Assembly (NCBI GenBank): GCA_019636335.1
Contig: JAHBXR010000011.1
Location: 145,742 to 209,741 of the forward strand
Direction: 5' to 3'
Origin: Pirellulales bacterium
GTDB taxonomy: Bacteria; Planctomycetota; Planctomycetia; Pirellulales; JAEUIK01
Length of the DNA stretch: 64,000 bases
The number at the start of each line of letters is the position of its first letter. Position 1 is the first letter of the stretch. A program made the position numbers and the translations under genes. The notes beneath the pieces were generated by a model, which had not been told where the DNA came from, did not search any database, and saw nothing but the letters and a program-made list of their open reading frames with translations. This document shows positions 18,568-28,160 of the stretch, one piece after another.

Positions 18568-20646
18568 ATGTCCAAGGATGGAATCGTACTCGGCGCCAAG
18601 CGCCGGGCCGCCGGCTGGCAAGTCGTCGTGGCGAGTATCGCAACGTCGGCCGTTTCGCTGGGACTGGTTCTCTCGGGCCTGTCCACGGCAGTCTTCGCTC
18701 AAGCGCCGGCGACACGTCCGGCGGCGGGTCCCAAGTTGTCGACGTCGCCACGTTCGGCCAAGGAAGTGGCCGCCACGCCCGCTCCGGCGGGGAGACCGGT
18801 CGTGGGGGGCTCGCCCGACGCCAACAAGCCGCAAATCGTGGCCGTGGTGAATCGAGAAGACATCAGCCGCAACGAATTGGCGCAGCAGGCGCTGTGGCAC
18901 TACGGCGAGGCCGTGCTCGAAAGCCTGGTCAATCGACAAGTCGTGACGCAGCAGTGTGCCGCGCGCGGCATCACGGTGAAGCCCGAAGAGGTGCGGGCCG
19001 AGATCGAGCGCCTGGCGACCCGTTTCGGACTGGCGACCGATCAGTATCTACAGATGCTCGAAGAAGGTCGCGGCATCACGCCGACACAATACGCCGACGA
19101 CATGGTCTGGCCGACCCTCGCCCTGCGCAAGGTCGCGGCCGAACGCCTGACCGTGACTCAAGAAGACATCGATAAGGCCTACGAGACCGAATACGGACCA
19201 TCGGTCCAGGTGCGCGTCATCGTCTGCGACACGGAGCAGAAGGCGCGGCACGTCCACCAGATGGTGATGAACGATCCCGAAAATTTTCCGAACATCGCCA
19301 AGGATGAATCGGACGATCCCAACAGCGGTAGCGCCCGCGGCCTGATCCAGCCGATTCGTCGGCATCTGGGCGACCTGGCCGTGGAACAGGCGGCGTTTGC
19401 GCTGAAGCAGGGTCAGATCTCGAACATCGTGCCGGTGAACGACAAGTTCGTGATTCTCAAATGCGAGAAGCACCATCCGGCGCGTCCCGTGGCGATCCGC
19501 GAGAATGTCGACAAGATTCTGGCCGAAGCGATCCGCGACAAGAAGCTGCAGGCGGCGGCGGCCGATCTCTTCAAGGAACTGCAGGCCGCGTCGCAAGTCG
19601 AGAATATCTTCAACGATCCCGCCAAGCGCAAGGCGATGCCCGGCGTGGCGGCGATCATCAACGGGCACAAGATCACGATGCGCGAGCTGGCCGAGGAGTG
19701 CATCGATCGCCACGGCGCGGAAGTGCTCGAAGGCACGATCAGCCGCAAGCTGCTCGAACAGGCCCTGCGCTCGAAGAACCTGACAATCACCGACGCCGAT
19801 ATCGACGCCGAGATCGCCCAGGCGGCGATGCTCATGGGCAAGTTCACCCCCGACGGCGGCCCCGACGTGCAGGCCTGGCTCGACGAAGTGATACAAGAGC
19901 AGGGCATGCCGATGGACCTCTACGTCCACGATTCGGTCTGGCCGTCGGCCGCGCTCAAGAAGCTGGTCGGCGACAAGATCGAGGTTACCGAGGCCGATCT
20001 GCAGATGGGCTTCGAAGCAAACTTCGGCCCCCGCGTCCGAATTCGGGCGATCGTGCTGAACGACATGCGCCGTGCCCAGGAAGTCTGGGAGATGGCCCGC
20101 AAGAACCCCGCGTCCGACTACTTCGGTCAACTGGCCGAGCAGTACTCGGTCGAAGCCAGCAGCCGCGCCCTGGCCGGGCAGGTGCCGCCGGTGCAGCGTC
20201 ACGGCGGACAACCCATGCTCGAGCAAGAGGCCTTCTCGCTCAAGCCGGGAGAGCTGTCGGGTATCGTGCAGGTCGAGGACAAGTTCGTCGTCATGCTCTG
20301 CGAGGGTCGCACCGAACCGGTCAAGGTCGACTTCGCCGAGGTCCGCGAGGAACTTTTCACCGATTTGCGCGAGAAGAAGATGCGCATCTCGATGGCGGAT
20401 TACTTCGCGCGGTTGAAGGAGACGGCCCAGATCGACAATTACATCGCCGGCACCACGCAATCGGGCGTGCGTAACAACGAGAAAATGAAGCTCGACCCGG
20501 CGATTCGCAAGGCCAGCGCCACCGAGGAGCTGCAGATGCCGGCCGTCGAAGCGCCCAAGGAAGCGAAGGCCGCCGAAGGCCTGCCTCGTGCGGGTTCGGC
20601 ACAACCGGTTCCCCAGGCCGCTCCTCCCGCTCGCACGCGCCGCTAA
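18568..20646 (+). CDS. exported peptidyl-prolyl isomerase with two parvulin-type halves
   Basis: 692 residues; ATG 18568 is preceded by AGGGAGAG. A signal or anchor (VVVASIATSAVSLGLVLSGL) is followed by a Pro/Ala linker and then two similar halves, each a SurA-N-like helical segment plus a PpiC/parvulin-like domain. First half: VVNREDISRNELAQQALWHY and GLIQPIRRHLGDLAVEQAAF...LKQGQISNIV; second half: INGHKITMRELAEECIDRHG and AGQVPPVQRHGGQPMLEQEA...LKPGELSGIV. Probably a periplasmic folding chaperone. The internal duplication is visible by aligning the halves. The tail is low-complexity, rich in Ala, Pro and Lys. Confidence 0.85.
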   Translation: MSKDGIVLGAKRRAAGWQVVVASIATSAVSLGLVLSGLSTAVFAQAPATRPAAGPKLSTSPRSAKEVAATPAPAGRPVVGGSPDANKPQIVAVVNREDISRNELAQQALWHYGEAVLESLVNRQVVTQQCAARGITVKPEEVRAEIERLATRFGLATDQYLQMLEEGRGITPTQYADDMVWPTLALRKVAAERLTVTQEDIDKAYETEYGPSVQVRVIVCDTEQKARHVHQMVMNDPENFPNIAKDESDDPNSGSARGLIQPIRRHLGDLAVEQAAFALKQGQISNIVPVNDKFVILKCEKHHPARPVAIRENVDKILAEAIRDKKLQAAAADLFKELQAASQVENIFNDPAKRKAMPGVAAIINGHKITMRELAEECIDRHGAEVLEGTISRKLLEQALRSKNLTITDADIDAEIAQAAMLMGKFTPDGGPDVQAWLDEVIQEQGMPMDLYVHDSVWPSAALKKLVGDKIEVTEADLQMGFEANFGPRVRIRAIVLNDMRRAQEVWEMARKNPASDYFGQLAEQYSVEASSRALAGQVPPVQRHGGQPMLEQEAFSLKPGELSGIVQVEDKFVVMLCEGRTEPVKVDFAEVREELFTDLREKKMRISMADYFARLKETAQIDNYIAGTTQSGVRNNEKMKLDPAIRKASATEELQMPAVEAPKEAKAAEGLPRAGSAQPVPQAAPPARTRR

Positions 20647-20774
20647 GGCGAGCGTCGTTCGTGAACCATCGAAGTGTCATGGCCACGGCGGTTTTCCGTC
20701 GTGGCCATGTGCGTTGTGTGGCGTGGCGGCTTCACGCCCGGCGCCGGGCTTCGCGGCGGTCATCAACCCGCCGG

Positions 20775-21515
20775 CTAGAATTTCACCACTTGCAGGTCGC
20801 CGGCGATCTCCGTCGGCGGAAAGATCGCGCGTGCCACGTTCAGATCGATCGCGTCGGGCTCGGGGCCGAGCGGATTGACGTGGACCAGCAACAAACGCCC
20901 CACTCCGGCCTGCCGCGCCAATTCGGCCACCGGCGTTGTGTAACTGTGTCCGGTCGTGCGGGCCCAATCGGCCATCGCATCAGGGAAATAGCATTCATGC
21001 ACGAGCAGGTCGACGCCGCGGATGTGGCGGATATAGTCCGCGTCTTTCGTCGCCGTCGTGTCGGTCACGTAGGCCATCGATGCCTGGGGCCAATCGAGCC
21101 GGAAGCCGGTCGAGCCCCCCGGATGCTCGAGCGGAAAGTGGGTCAGCCGTCCTCCGTGCATCAGCGCGGCGTCTCCTTCAAGGGCCCGGAATTCCCACGG
21201 CGGATCGACCGGGAAAAGTGGACGCGAGAAGAGATGCTCGCGCACCGCGGCTAGCTTGTCCGCAGCCCCATGAATCGTGACTCGGCGCATCGACCGCCCC
21301 ACGAAGATGTCGTGCAGGAAGGTGAGGCCCATGATGTGATCGAGATGCGCGTGCGACAGGAAGATGTCGAGCTCGTCGGTCACCAAGCGCGGACCGACTC
21401 GAAACATGCCCGAGCCGGCGTCGAGCACGATGCCCAGCTCGGGCAGCATCAGGCACGCCGTGTGCCGGGTCTCGCTGGGGTGATATCCGGTGGTGCCGAG
21501 AAAGACGAGCTGCAT
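20775..21515 (-). CDS. MBL-fold metal-dependent hydrolase (RNase Z-like)
   Basis: 246 residues starting MQLVFLGTTGYHPSETRHTA. Metal motif SHAHLDHIMGL (HxHxDH), an early DAGSG, the later FPLEHPGGSTGFRL and YVTDTT, and HECYF give the usual histidine/aspartate set of metallo-beta-lactamase-fold enzymes of the RNase Z/ElaC-like branch. The substrate is unknown. Cytoplasmic, no signal peptide. Convergent with the PPIase gene. Confidence 0.88.
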   Translation of the reverse strand: MQLVFLGTTGYHPSETRHTACLMLPELGIVLDAGSGMFRVGPRLVTDELDIFLSHAHLDHIMGLTFLHDIFVGRSMRRVTIHGAADKLAAVREHLFSRPLFPVDPPWEFRALEGDAALMHGGRLTHFPLEHPGGSTGFRLDWPQASMAYVTDTTATKDADYIRHIRGVDLLVHECYFPDAMADWARTTGHSYTTPVAELARQAGVGRLLLVHVNPLGPEPDAIDLNVARAIFPPTEIAGDLQVVKF

Positions 21516-21640
21516 AAGGCTGTTCTAACGGACGCGGAAGGCGGATCAACAGGGCGAGCCTAGATCGGCACTTATTGTGCCAGATCGGCCAACCACGGTC
21601 GCCTGCCCTCGAAAAACGCCGTTCTTGGGGTCTTTCAGAA

Positions 21641-21841
21641 GCAAACGCAAAGACGCTAAGGCGCAGAGACGCAGAGAGATACCAGGTGGGTACGTGACGC
21701 GCAATAAAAGTGGACAGGCTGCCAGCCTGTGCAGGAATCTTGCGCGAGTTCAAGCATACTGCTCAACGCTGACGCAAAATCGAGACAGTACCATCAAAGT
21801 GACTGCTCCCTTTGCGTCTTTGCACCTTTGCGTTGAAAACG
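21641..21841. repeat. inverted-repeat element with 8-nt-period arms
   Basis: Left arm AACGCAAAG/ACGCTAAG/GCGCAGAG/ACGCAGAG at 21644-21677, right arm CTTTGCGTC/TTTGCACC/TTTGCGTTG at 21809-21836. A short hairpin-like ACAGGCTGCCAGCCTGT (about 21714-21730) lies between them. Fills the gap between the MBL-fold gene and rsmG. Confidence 0.75.
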
Positions 21842-21856
21842 ATTCAACGAAAGACA

Positions 21857-22516
21857 TCAGGAAGCCGAGCGGCGGCTGAGTTGCAGGATGACGCTCTGCG
21901 AATCGGTGCCGTGCAAGGGGTACTCGGCCAGCTTGCGCAGGTCGAGATCGTTCATCAGCCCGCGATGACGCGCCTCGCCCCGTTCCTCGACCCAGGCGGG
22001 GCCTTTGATTACCAGCATGCGCCGGAACGAGCCCCAGTGCGGCTTGACCCATTCGAGCAGCTTCTCGAGCCGGGCCACCGCGCGCACCACAAGCGTGTCG
22101 TAACGGCGCCGCGGCAGATGATCTTGCAAACGCTCGGCGTGGACGTTGATCGGCAGGGGCAAACGCCGCACGATGTCTTCGACCGCCCGGGCCTTCTTGC
22201 CCACCGAATCGATGAGCGCCACCTGGAGATCGTCGCGCACGATGCGGAGCGGGATGCCCGGCACGCCCCCGCCGGTGCCTACGTCGAGGACGGCTTCGTG
22301 CTGTTCCATCAGCTTCGCCAGTTGCAGCGTATCGGCGAGATCGCGCGCCACGAATTTCTCGTAGCTGGTGTGCCGCGTGAGATTGAGCTTTTCGTTCCAC
22401 TCCCACAGCAATTGGCAGTATCGATCGAGTTGCTCGACCTGCTCGGGGGGCAAGGCAATCGCATGCCGCACAAGTACGGCGTTCAGATCTTCGCCCGTGG
22501 AGTTTTCGTCGCTCAT
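21857..22516 (-). CDS. rsmG: 16S rRNA (guanine527-N7)-methyltransferase
   Basis: 219 residues starting MSDENSTGEDLNAVLVRHAI. SAM-binding motif VLDVGTGGGVPGIPLRIV, preceded by the family's NEKLNLTRHTSYEKFVARDL and followed by DSVGKKARAVEDIV. This matches RsmG (GidB), which methylates G527 of 16S rRNA; loss gives low-level streptomycin resistance in other bacteria. Normal length for the family. Not next to gidA/mnmG as in many genomes. Confidence 0.95.
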   Translation of the reverse strand: MSDENSTGEDLNAVLVRHAIALPPEQVEQLDRYCQLLWEWNEKLNLTRHTSYEKFVARDLADTLQLAKLMEQHEAVLDVGTGGGVPGIPLRIVRDDLQVALIDSVGKKARAVEDIVRRLPLPINVHAERLQDHLPRRRYDTLVVRAVARLEKLLEWVKPHWGSFRRMLVIKGPAWVEERGEARHRGLMNDLDLRKLAEYPLHGTDSQSVILQLSRRSAS

Positions 22517-22522
22517 GGGTAG

Positions 22523-22543
22523 GTCAGGTACTCCGTACCTGAC
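22523..22543. repeat. GTCAGGTAC perfect hairpin
   Basis: GTCAGGTACTCCGTACCTGAC, a nine-base stem with a three-base loop, lying just upstream of rsmG. The same sequence recurs at 51178-51196, and variants occur at 24290-24310 and 25083-25104. Confidence 0.8.
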
Positions 22544-22590
22544 AATGGTGTTAGTGTTCTGTCAAAGCCTAATTTTCGGTTCCCCAGCCG

Positions 22591-22826
22591 GGTAGCACCG
22601 ACGAGGGTGCGGCGCGACGTCGCACACAACAACACACTCGAGTCGCACCGTCGTCGGTGTTGCGCAGCAACCAGAGGGTTGATCGGGCCTGCACATTTCA
22701 GCAGCGCAGCCTCATCACAACGCCGGTCCGGTCGAAACGAACATCTTGTCGCTGCGCGACACCGACGAGCTTCCGACTTGCACGAGAAAAGTTTTAAACC
22801 GTCTCCGGAAACTCGTCGGTGCTACC
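22591..22826 (+). repeat. ~235-bp dispersed element, copy A
   Basis: Begins GGTAGCACCGACGA and ends TCGTCGGTGCTACC (inverted ends). Inside are two hairpin cores: GTTGCGCAGCAAC (about 22659-22671) and GTCGCTGCGCGAC (about 22749-22761), each flanked by CGTCGGTG/CACCGACG. The same blocks in the same order, on the other strand, form the element at 51380-51609. Confidence 0.8.
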
Positions 22827-22999
22827 CCCCTAGTCCAGCGTCACACAATGATGCGTGCCCTACGAACGTATCGCACGCGCCGCGATTGAACCAGGGGCGA
22901 GCGGGCACGAAACGCGGCGGAATTTGCCCGGCCTGTGCGGCCTGGGTATGCTGCGAAGCAGCGATTTTCCCGCCCTGCCGCCTCGAAGGACCCACCGCG

Positions 23000-24289
23000 A
23001 TGTACGATCCCGTCAGCCGACGAGAATTCCTGCGGCGCGCCGCACTGGCCGGCGCCGCGACCGCCACGGCGAGCATGCTCCCCCGGCCGCTGCTGGCGGC
23101 CACGCGCTCGCCCAACGAGAAGCTGAACCTCGGCGTCATCGGCGTGGCGGCGCAGGGACGCTACAACCTCGACAACGTGGCGACCGAAAACATCGTGGCC
23201 CTGTGCGACATCGACGCCCAGCGGCTGGCTGGCGCCAAAGAGGCGTACCCCAAGGCCGAGACCTACGCCGACTATCGCCAACTGCTCGAGCGCAAGGATC
23301 TCGACGGGGTGGTGATTGCCACGCCCGACCATTCGCACGCGATTCCCACCGCCTGGGCCCTGAAGGCCGGTCTCGACGTCTATTGCGAGAAGCCCCTCGC
23401 ACACTCCGTGTGGGAAGTGCGCCAGGTGCGCGAGCTGGCCAAGCAACACAACGCCGTCACGCAGATGGGCACGCAGATTCACGCCGGCGACAACTATCGC
23501 CGCGTCGTCGAGCTGATCAAGTCGGGCGCGATCGGGCCAGTCCGCAAGGTGCTCGTCTGGCAGGGCAATCGCATCGCGGTACCAGGGGTGCGCGTGGCCG
23601 AAGCGACGCCGCCGGCGCATGTCGATTACGACCTTTGGGTCGGGCCCGCCCCGATGCGACCCTTCCACCCCTCGCACTTCCATTTCAACTGGCGCTACTG
23701 GTTCGACTTCGGCGGGGGCATTCTGGCCGACATGGGCTGCCACTACATCGATCTGCCCTACTGGGCACTCGATCTCCGCGCGCCGACCAAGGTCAGCGCG
23801 AAAGGCGAGCTCGCCCAGGAAGGCGAGAACGACGTGCCGGCCCACATGCAGGCCGATTGGCATTTCGCGGCGCGGGGCGAGCAGCCGGCGGTCGACATCA
23901 CCTGGTACCACGGCAGTTGGATGCCCGAGGGGGCCGAGGAATACAAGAAAGGGGCCGCCGTGTTGTTCGAGGGAGATCGCGGACGGCTCTTGGCCGATTA
24001 CGGTTCCCGCCAACTCTTCATGAATGACGGCGCGACGGTCGAAACGCCCGAGCCCAGCATTCCCAACTCGATCGGTCACCATCAGGAGTGGATTGCCGCG
24101 GTGAAGAGCCGCGGGCCGACCACCTGCAACTTCGACTATTCCGGCGCCCTCGCCGAAGCGGTCCTCCTGGGCAACGTGGCCTATCGCTCCGGCGAAGAGA
24201 TCTCATGGGACGCCGACAAGCTGACGACAAACTCATCGAACGCAGATCAGTACCTCAAGCGCGAATACCGCCAAGGCTGGGTTTTGTAG
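23000..24289 (+). CDS. Gfo/Idh/MocA family oxidoreductase, Tat-exported
   Basis: 429 residues from ATG 23000 (MYDPVSRREFLRRAALAGAA), a clear twin-arginine signal ending at LLAAT; the longer open frame upstream runs through the repeat element. The Rossmann start is KLNLGVIGVAAQGRYNLDNV, then VALCDIDAQRL, the EKPLAHSVWEVRQVRELA motif with the conserved Lys-Pro, and the C-terminal substrate domain (FHFNWRYWFDFGGGILADMG). NAD(P)-dependent, acting on sugars or inositols; exported members of this type are very common in planctomycetes. Substrate not predictable. Confidence 0.92.
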   Translation: MYDPVSRREFLRRAALAGAATATASMLPRPLLAATRSPNEKLNLGVIGVAAQGRYNLDNVATENIVALCDIDAQRLAGAKEAYPKAETYADYRQLLERKDLDGVVIATPDHSHAIPTAWALKAGLDVYCEKPLAHSVWEVRQVRELAKQHNAVTQMGTQIHAGDNYRRVVELIKSGAIGPVRKVLVWQGNRIAVPGVRVAEATPPAHVDYDLWVGPAPMRPFHPSHFHFNWRYWFDFGGGILADMGCHYIDLPYWALDLRAPTKVSAKGELAQEGENDVPAHMQADWHFAARGEQPAVDITWYHGSWMPEGAEEYKKGAAVLFEGDRGRLLADYGSRQLFMNDGATVETPEPSIPNSIGHHQEWIAAVKSRGPTTCNFDYSGALAEAVLLGNVAYRSGEEISWDADKLTTNSSNADQYLKREYRQGWVL

Positions 24290-24310
24290 GTCACGCACTC
24301 CGTGCGTGAC
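24290..24310. repeat. perfect hairpin GTCACGCAC/GTGCGTGAC
   Basis: Nine-base stem with a TCC loop immediately after the stop codon of the oxidoreductase gene. Same design as the GTCAGGTAC hairpins but with a different arm sequence. It could work as a terminator, although no T-run follows. Confidence 0.7.
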
Positions 24311-24314
24311 AGGG

Positions 24315-24558
24315 ATTTAACGCAAAGACGCCAAGAGACAAAGGCGCAAAGACTGAGTTGGTGAAGTGCGCATGTCTGTCGCTCGAAGGTTGCGCAGCAG
24401 TTTTTTAACCACACGTCGTCGTGTCGTGGTGCCGCCGTGGTAAGTCGAATGCTTCACCACAACGGCACGACGGGCACAACGCTGTGAGATCAGCGCGCGA
24501 TTCGGATCTGCGCTCGCGCTCCTTTGCGTCTTTGCTCCTTCGCGCCTTGGCGTTGAAG
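24315..24558. repeat. inverted-repeat element with 8-nt-period arms
   Basis: Left arm ATTTAACGCAAAGACGCCAAG... at 24315-24352; right arm CCTTTGCGTCTTTGCTCC...TTGGCGTTGAAG at 24521-24558. Between them is an inverted pair around CGTCGTGTCGTGGTGCC and ACCACAACGGCACGACG (24416-24462). Occupies the gap between the oxidoreductase and the SMR exporter gene. Confidence 0.75.
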
Positions 24559-24565
24559 AGTGTGA

Positions 24566-24880
24566 TCAAGCCGTGAGCTTCAAGCCTACGATGCCGGCGA
24601 CGACCAGGCCGATGCAGGCCAGGCGAGCGGGCGAGACCGACTCGCCGAACAGGGCGATTCCCACGGCAGCCGTGCCGACGGCGCCGATGCCGGTCCAGAT
24701 GGCGTAGCCCGTGCCGAGCGGAATGGTGCGGATCGCCTGCGCCAGCGTGAAGAAGCTCACGAGCATGGCGAGGATCGTGACGACGCTGGGCCAGAGCCGC
24801 GTGAAGCCATCGGTGTATTTGAGGCCCGTCGCCCACACGACCTCGAAAGCCCCTGCTACGATGAGAAGCAGCCAGTCCAT
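24566..24880 (-). CDS. gdx: SMR-family exporter, Gdx/SugE type (guanidinium exporter)
   Basis: 104 residues with four membrane helices. The first helix has the essential glutamate ([17 protein letters not shown]), and [17 protein letters not shown] plus [16 protein letters not shown] and [20 protein letters not shown] match the Gdx (SugE) subfamily rather than EmrE-like multidrug pumps. Gdx exchanges guanidinium for protons across the inner membrane as a dual-topology dimer. No guanidine riboswitch was recognised upstream. Single gene. Confidence 0.93.
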   Translation of the reverse strand: MDWLLLIVAGAFEVVWATGLKYTDGFTRLWPSVVTILAMLVSFFTLAQAIRTIPLGTGYAIWTGIGAVGTAAVGIALFGESVSPARLACIGLVVAGIVGLKLTA

Positions 24881-25082
24881 CTCGTTCCATGCTCCGTGCG
24901 GGAATTGATTATGTAGTTCGTGGAAGTGTGATTGCGTCAGGCAGGGGAAACAACTGACGAGAGCGCGAGGACCGCCGTCGTGGCGTTGGATCGTTGTGGT
25001 TAGCTACTTCGGCTGCGGAAGGATTCGATTACCACCACGGCACGGCAGAGGATTCCGAGCAGTAGAGTTTCTTCTGCAATTT

Positions 25083-25104
25083 GTCAGGTACGCGCGTACC
25101 TGAC
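25083..25104. repeat. perfect palindromic hairpin GTCAGGTACGC/GCGTACCTGAC
   Basis: A 22-base perfect palindrome of the GTCAGGTAC family, 5 bases from the cysK terminator. Confidence 0.75.
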
Positions 25105-25108
25105 CTAC

Positions 25109-25142
25109 AAAAATACCCACACTGCAGAACAGTGTGGGTATT
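25109..25142 (-). terminator. Rho-independent terminator of cysK
   Basis: Thirteen-base perfect stem AATACCCACACTG / CAGTGTGGGTATT with a five-base loop, followed on the minus strand by TTTTT. It lies 57 bases beyond the cysK stop, in the right orientation. Confidence 0.88.
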
Positions 25143-25198
25143 GAGATAATCGACAGCTTCCAAACCTAGGCGCCTTCGCGGTGAAAAACTCCTGCGGT

Positions 25199-26158
25199 TT
25201 ATTCCGGGAAGAGCTTCGTCGAGAGGTAGCGTTCGCCCAGGTCGGGCAGGATCACGACGACCTGCTTGCCCGCGTTCTCCGGGCGCTTGGCTACTTGAAT
25301 GGCGGCCCAGGCCGCGGCGCCGCAACTGATGCCGCACATGAAGCCCTCGAGCTTGGCCAACTGGCGGCTGGTTTCCATGGCATCTTCGTCCTGCACCTGC
25401 ACGACGTCGTCGATGATGTCGACATTCAGCACGTCGGGAATGAACCCTGCGCCGATGCCCTGAATCGTGTGCTTGCCTGGCTTCAGTTCTTGTCCCGCGA
25501 GGCGCTGTGCGATGACGGGGCTATTGGTCGGCTCGACGGCGACGATCTTCACCCCCGGCTTGCGCTTCTTGAGCACCTCGCCCACGCCGGTAATCGTCCC
25601 CCCCGTTCCCACGCCCGAGACGAAGATATCGACCTGGCCGCCGGTGTCGCGCCAGATTTCCTCGGCGGTCGTCTGGCGATGAACTTCGGGGTTCGCGGGA
25701 TTCTTGAACTGCTGCGGAATGAAGTAGTTCTTGTTCTCGGCGGCAAGTTGCTCGGCGCGGCGCACGGCGCCCGGCATCCCTTCGGCGGCTGGCGTGAGCA
25801 CCAACTCCGCCCCCAACGCCTTGAGCATGCGGCGACGTTCCAGGCTCATGCTCTCGGGCATCGTCACCATCAGCTTGTAGCCACGCGCCGCGCAGACAAA
25901 GGCCAACCCGATGCCCGTGTTACCGCTGGTCGGTTCGATGATGACCGTATCGCTCTTGATGCGGCCGTCCCGTTCGGCGGCGTCGATCATGGCCCGGGCG
26001 ATGCGGTCCTTCACGCTCCACAACGGGTTGAGATTTTCGAGCTTGGCCACGACGTCGGCGACGCAGCCCTCGGTCACTCGGCGCAACCGCACCAGGGGCG
26101 TATTGCCAATGCATTGCGTGATCTCTTCGCGGATGCCATGTTCGACGGCGCTGGCCAT
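25199..26158 (-). CDS. cysK: cysteine synthase A (O-acetylserine sulfhydrylase)
   Basis: 319 residues, starting [23 protein letters not shown] enzyme that makes cysteine from O-acetylserine and sulfide. Motifs: IGNTPLVRL, the Schiff-base lysine in [26 protein letters not shown], the phosphate loop [15 protein letters not shown] and [11 protein letters not shown]. Normal length. Terminated by the hairpin at 25109-25142. No cysE or sulfate-assimilation gene is adjacent. Confidence 0.96.
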   Translation of the reverse strand: MASAVEHGIREEITQCIGNTPLVRLRRVTEGCVADVVAKLENLNPLWSVKDRIARAMIDAAERDGRIKSDTVIIEPTSGNTGIGLAFVCAARGYKLMVTMPESMSLERRRMLKALGAELVLTPAAEGMPGAVRRAEQLAAENKNYFIPQQFKNPANPEVHRQTTAEEIWRDTGGQVDIFVSGVGTGGTITGVGEVLKKRKPGVKIVAVEPTNSPVIAQRLAGQELKPGKHTIQGIGAGFIPDVLNVDIIDDVVQVQDEDAMETSRQLAKLEGFMCGISCGAAAWAAIQVAKRPENAGKQVVVILPDLGERYLSTKLFPE

Positions 26159-26370
26159 GATCTAGAACCTTTCCCTTGCTCGTAGCCCCAGCGAATGGAA
26201 TGAGCGGTGGGACGCATAACGATGTGACCCCCCGGTGCGAACCAGGAGTATAGGGGAGCTTGATTTCGCGGGTCAACGCGGGAACGGATTTCGACAGCCC
26301 GATCGGCGCGCGCCCAGAACGCCTGCTGGCCGGCGACCAAATGTGCAGGCCAAACACGCTCTCGAAATGC

Positions 26371-26580
26371 CTATTTCTGGTCTGGCCGATGTTCGACGGT
26401 GGGCTCGTCCGCGTCCTGCTCGTCCTGATGAGTGGCGTCGTACTCGGCCGAGTAGACGCTGGGGCAGACATCGGCCACGCCACATTGGGGACAGACGATG
26501 CGGATCAGATCGCCGCTCGTGAGCTTGAGATTATTCTGCTGGCAGAGTTGGTAGAGCTGTTTCACATGTTCGCAAGTCAT
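26371..26580 (-). CDS. small CxxC protein, 69 aa
   Basis: Starts at ATG 26580 (MTCEHVKQLYQLCQQNNLKL) with GAGG eight bases upstream; the frame is open further upstream, but the ribosome site fixes this start. Contains CPQCGVADVC, a zinc-ribbon-like cysteine pair plus one, and an acidic tail (HQDEQDADEPTVEHRPDQK). Function unknown. The good ribosome site and Cys pattern support a real gene. Confidence 0.65.
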   Translation of the reverse strand: MTCEHVKQLYQLCQQNNLKLTSGDLIRIVCPQCGVADVCPSVYSAEYDATHQDEQDADEPTVEHRPDQK

Positions 26581-26901
26581 CGGGCAAACCTCGCGGCGGC
26601 GGGGGGACTTGTGCCGGGTCGCACTCCCTGCATTGTCGCGATTCGCCCGGCTCGGGTCGAGATGCTCGTACGCCGAAGCGTCGCCGGCCGCTTCTCGTGG
26701 AACCCGACGCGGCGGGGGGGTGACGGTTGCGCGGGGAGCGGAAGTCCTCATCTGGGCGGGAAGTAAGTGTGCTGCCAGGTCTCCCCAACTTGACCATGCC
26801 GCGCCGACGGACGTACAGTAAGGCCACGCGTACGGGCCGGTCTTACCCGTCGCCGGCGGAACCGCCGTTCCGCCTTCGCACGTCTCGGAAAGTCACCGCG
26901 C
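26581..26901. other. divergent intergenic region
   Basis: 321 bases between the small CxxC gene and the GNAT-like gene; presumably promoters for both. No repeat or RNA recognised. Confidence 0.4.
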
Positions 26902-28044
26902 ATGGGAAGCGTCGAAGTTGCCCCGGTCAGTTCGCGCCGGGATCGCGCAGAATTCTTGGATTTTGCCTGGGAGCTTTATCGGGGCGACCCGAACTGGGTC
27001 CCGCCGTTGCGGCATAACCAGAAGAAGCTCCTGGGCTTCGCGCGGCATCCCTTCCATGAAATCGCCGAGATGCAGACCTTTCTCGCGCGAAAGAACGGCC
27101 GGGTCGTGGGACGCATCGCCGCCATTCTGAACCACAATCACAACCGCCAGTATGGTGAGCAGCGGGGGTTCTTCGGCTTCTACGAGTCGATCGACGATCA
27201 AGAGGTCGCCGATAGCCTCTTCGACGCCGCCCGCCGTTGGCTCGCCGAACGCGATATTCACGAATTGCGCGGACCCGTCAATCCGTCGATGAACTACGAG
27301 TCGGGACTTCTCATCGAGGGGTTCGACAGCCCGCCGACGTTCATGATGACCTACAACCAGCCCTACTACGCCCGGCTCTTCGAGAGCTACGGCTTCCGCA
27401 AGACGCACGACCTGCTGGCCTATTTTGGCGAGATTCAGCAGTTGCCCGAGGTCGAAAAACGTCTCGGGCACCTGGCGGACCAGGCCATGGCCCGTTCGCA
27501 GGCGACCATTCGCCCCATGGAAAAGAATCGCTTTCGCCAGGAAGTAGAACTGTTTCTCGACCTCTACAACCGCTCGTGTACGTCGATGTGGGGCTTTGTG
27601 CCCCTCTCGCCCGGCGAATTGCGGCAACTGGCGGCCGACCTGCGCCACTTGCTCGTGCCGGAGTTAGCCGTGGTGGCCATGGCCGAAGGCCGCGCCGTGG
27701 GGGTCATCCTGGGCCTGCCCGACTACAACCCACGCATCAAGGCCATCGATGGGCGTCTCCTCCCCTTCGGTTTCCTCAAGCTGTTGAGCCGCAAGAAGGA
27801 CATCAAGCGGGTACGCGTCGTCAGCATCAACGTGTTGCCCGAGTTTCAACGCTGGGGCCTGGGGCTCGTGTTGATGCGGAGCCTGGTGCCCCACGCGCTC
27901 GGCATGGGCATCTGCGAAGCGGAATTCTCTTGGGTCTCCGAGACCAACGACCTGGCACGCATGGGGCTCGAAAAAGGCGGCGCCCAGGTCTACAAGACCT
28001 ATCGCATCTACGACTACGCCGGCAAAGACGCACCGGCGACGTAG
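26902..28044 (+). CDS. GNAT-like N-acetyltransferase superfamily protein, 380 aa
   Basis: Starts [20 protein letters not shown]. The N-terminal part ([60 protein letters not shown]) is the layout of long bacterial GNAT-fold proteins that are often annotated only as acetyltransferase. The C-terminal region [20 protein letters not shown] corresponds to the acetyl-CoA-binding Q/RxxGxG/A-like motif. Substrate unknown. Followed by purE after 116 bases. Confidence 0.75.
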   Translation: MGSVEVAPVSSRRDRAEFLDFAWELYRGDPNWVPPLRHNQKKLLGFARHPFHEIAEMQTFLARKNGRVVGRIAAILNHNHNRQYGEQRGFFGFYESIDDQEVADSLFDAARRWLAERDIHELRGPVNPSMNYESGLLIEGFDSPPTFMMTYNQPYYARLFESYGFRKTHDLLAYFGEIQQLPEVEKRLGHLADQAMARSQATIRPMEKNRFRQEVELFLDLYNRSCTSMWGFVPLSPGELRQLAADLRHLLVPELAVVAMAEGRAVGVILGLPDYNPRIKAIDGRLLPFGFLKLLSRKKDIKRVRVVSINVLPEFQRWGLGLVLMRSLVPHALGMGICEAEFSWVSETNDLARMGLEKGGAQVYKTYRIYDYAGKDAPAT

Positions 28045-28160
28045 GTAGGGGGCATTCGCGACGCACGCCGTGCAAAGCGTCGTCCAATTGCTATCATGGG
28101 GGCTCCCCGTTCGCCGGTGGTTGCGGCGGGTGGTTTTCTCGTTTTGGAACGCGCACGCCC

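Noticed and set aside
24881..25030. Guanidine riboswitch expected before the Gdx/SugE gene
   Set aside because: Only one ACGA-type hairpin-like piece near CGCCACGACGGCG was seen on the minus strand; the paired hairpins of the guanidine-II class and the conserved blocks of classes I and III are missing.
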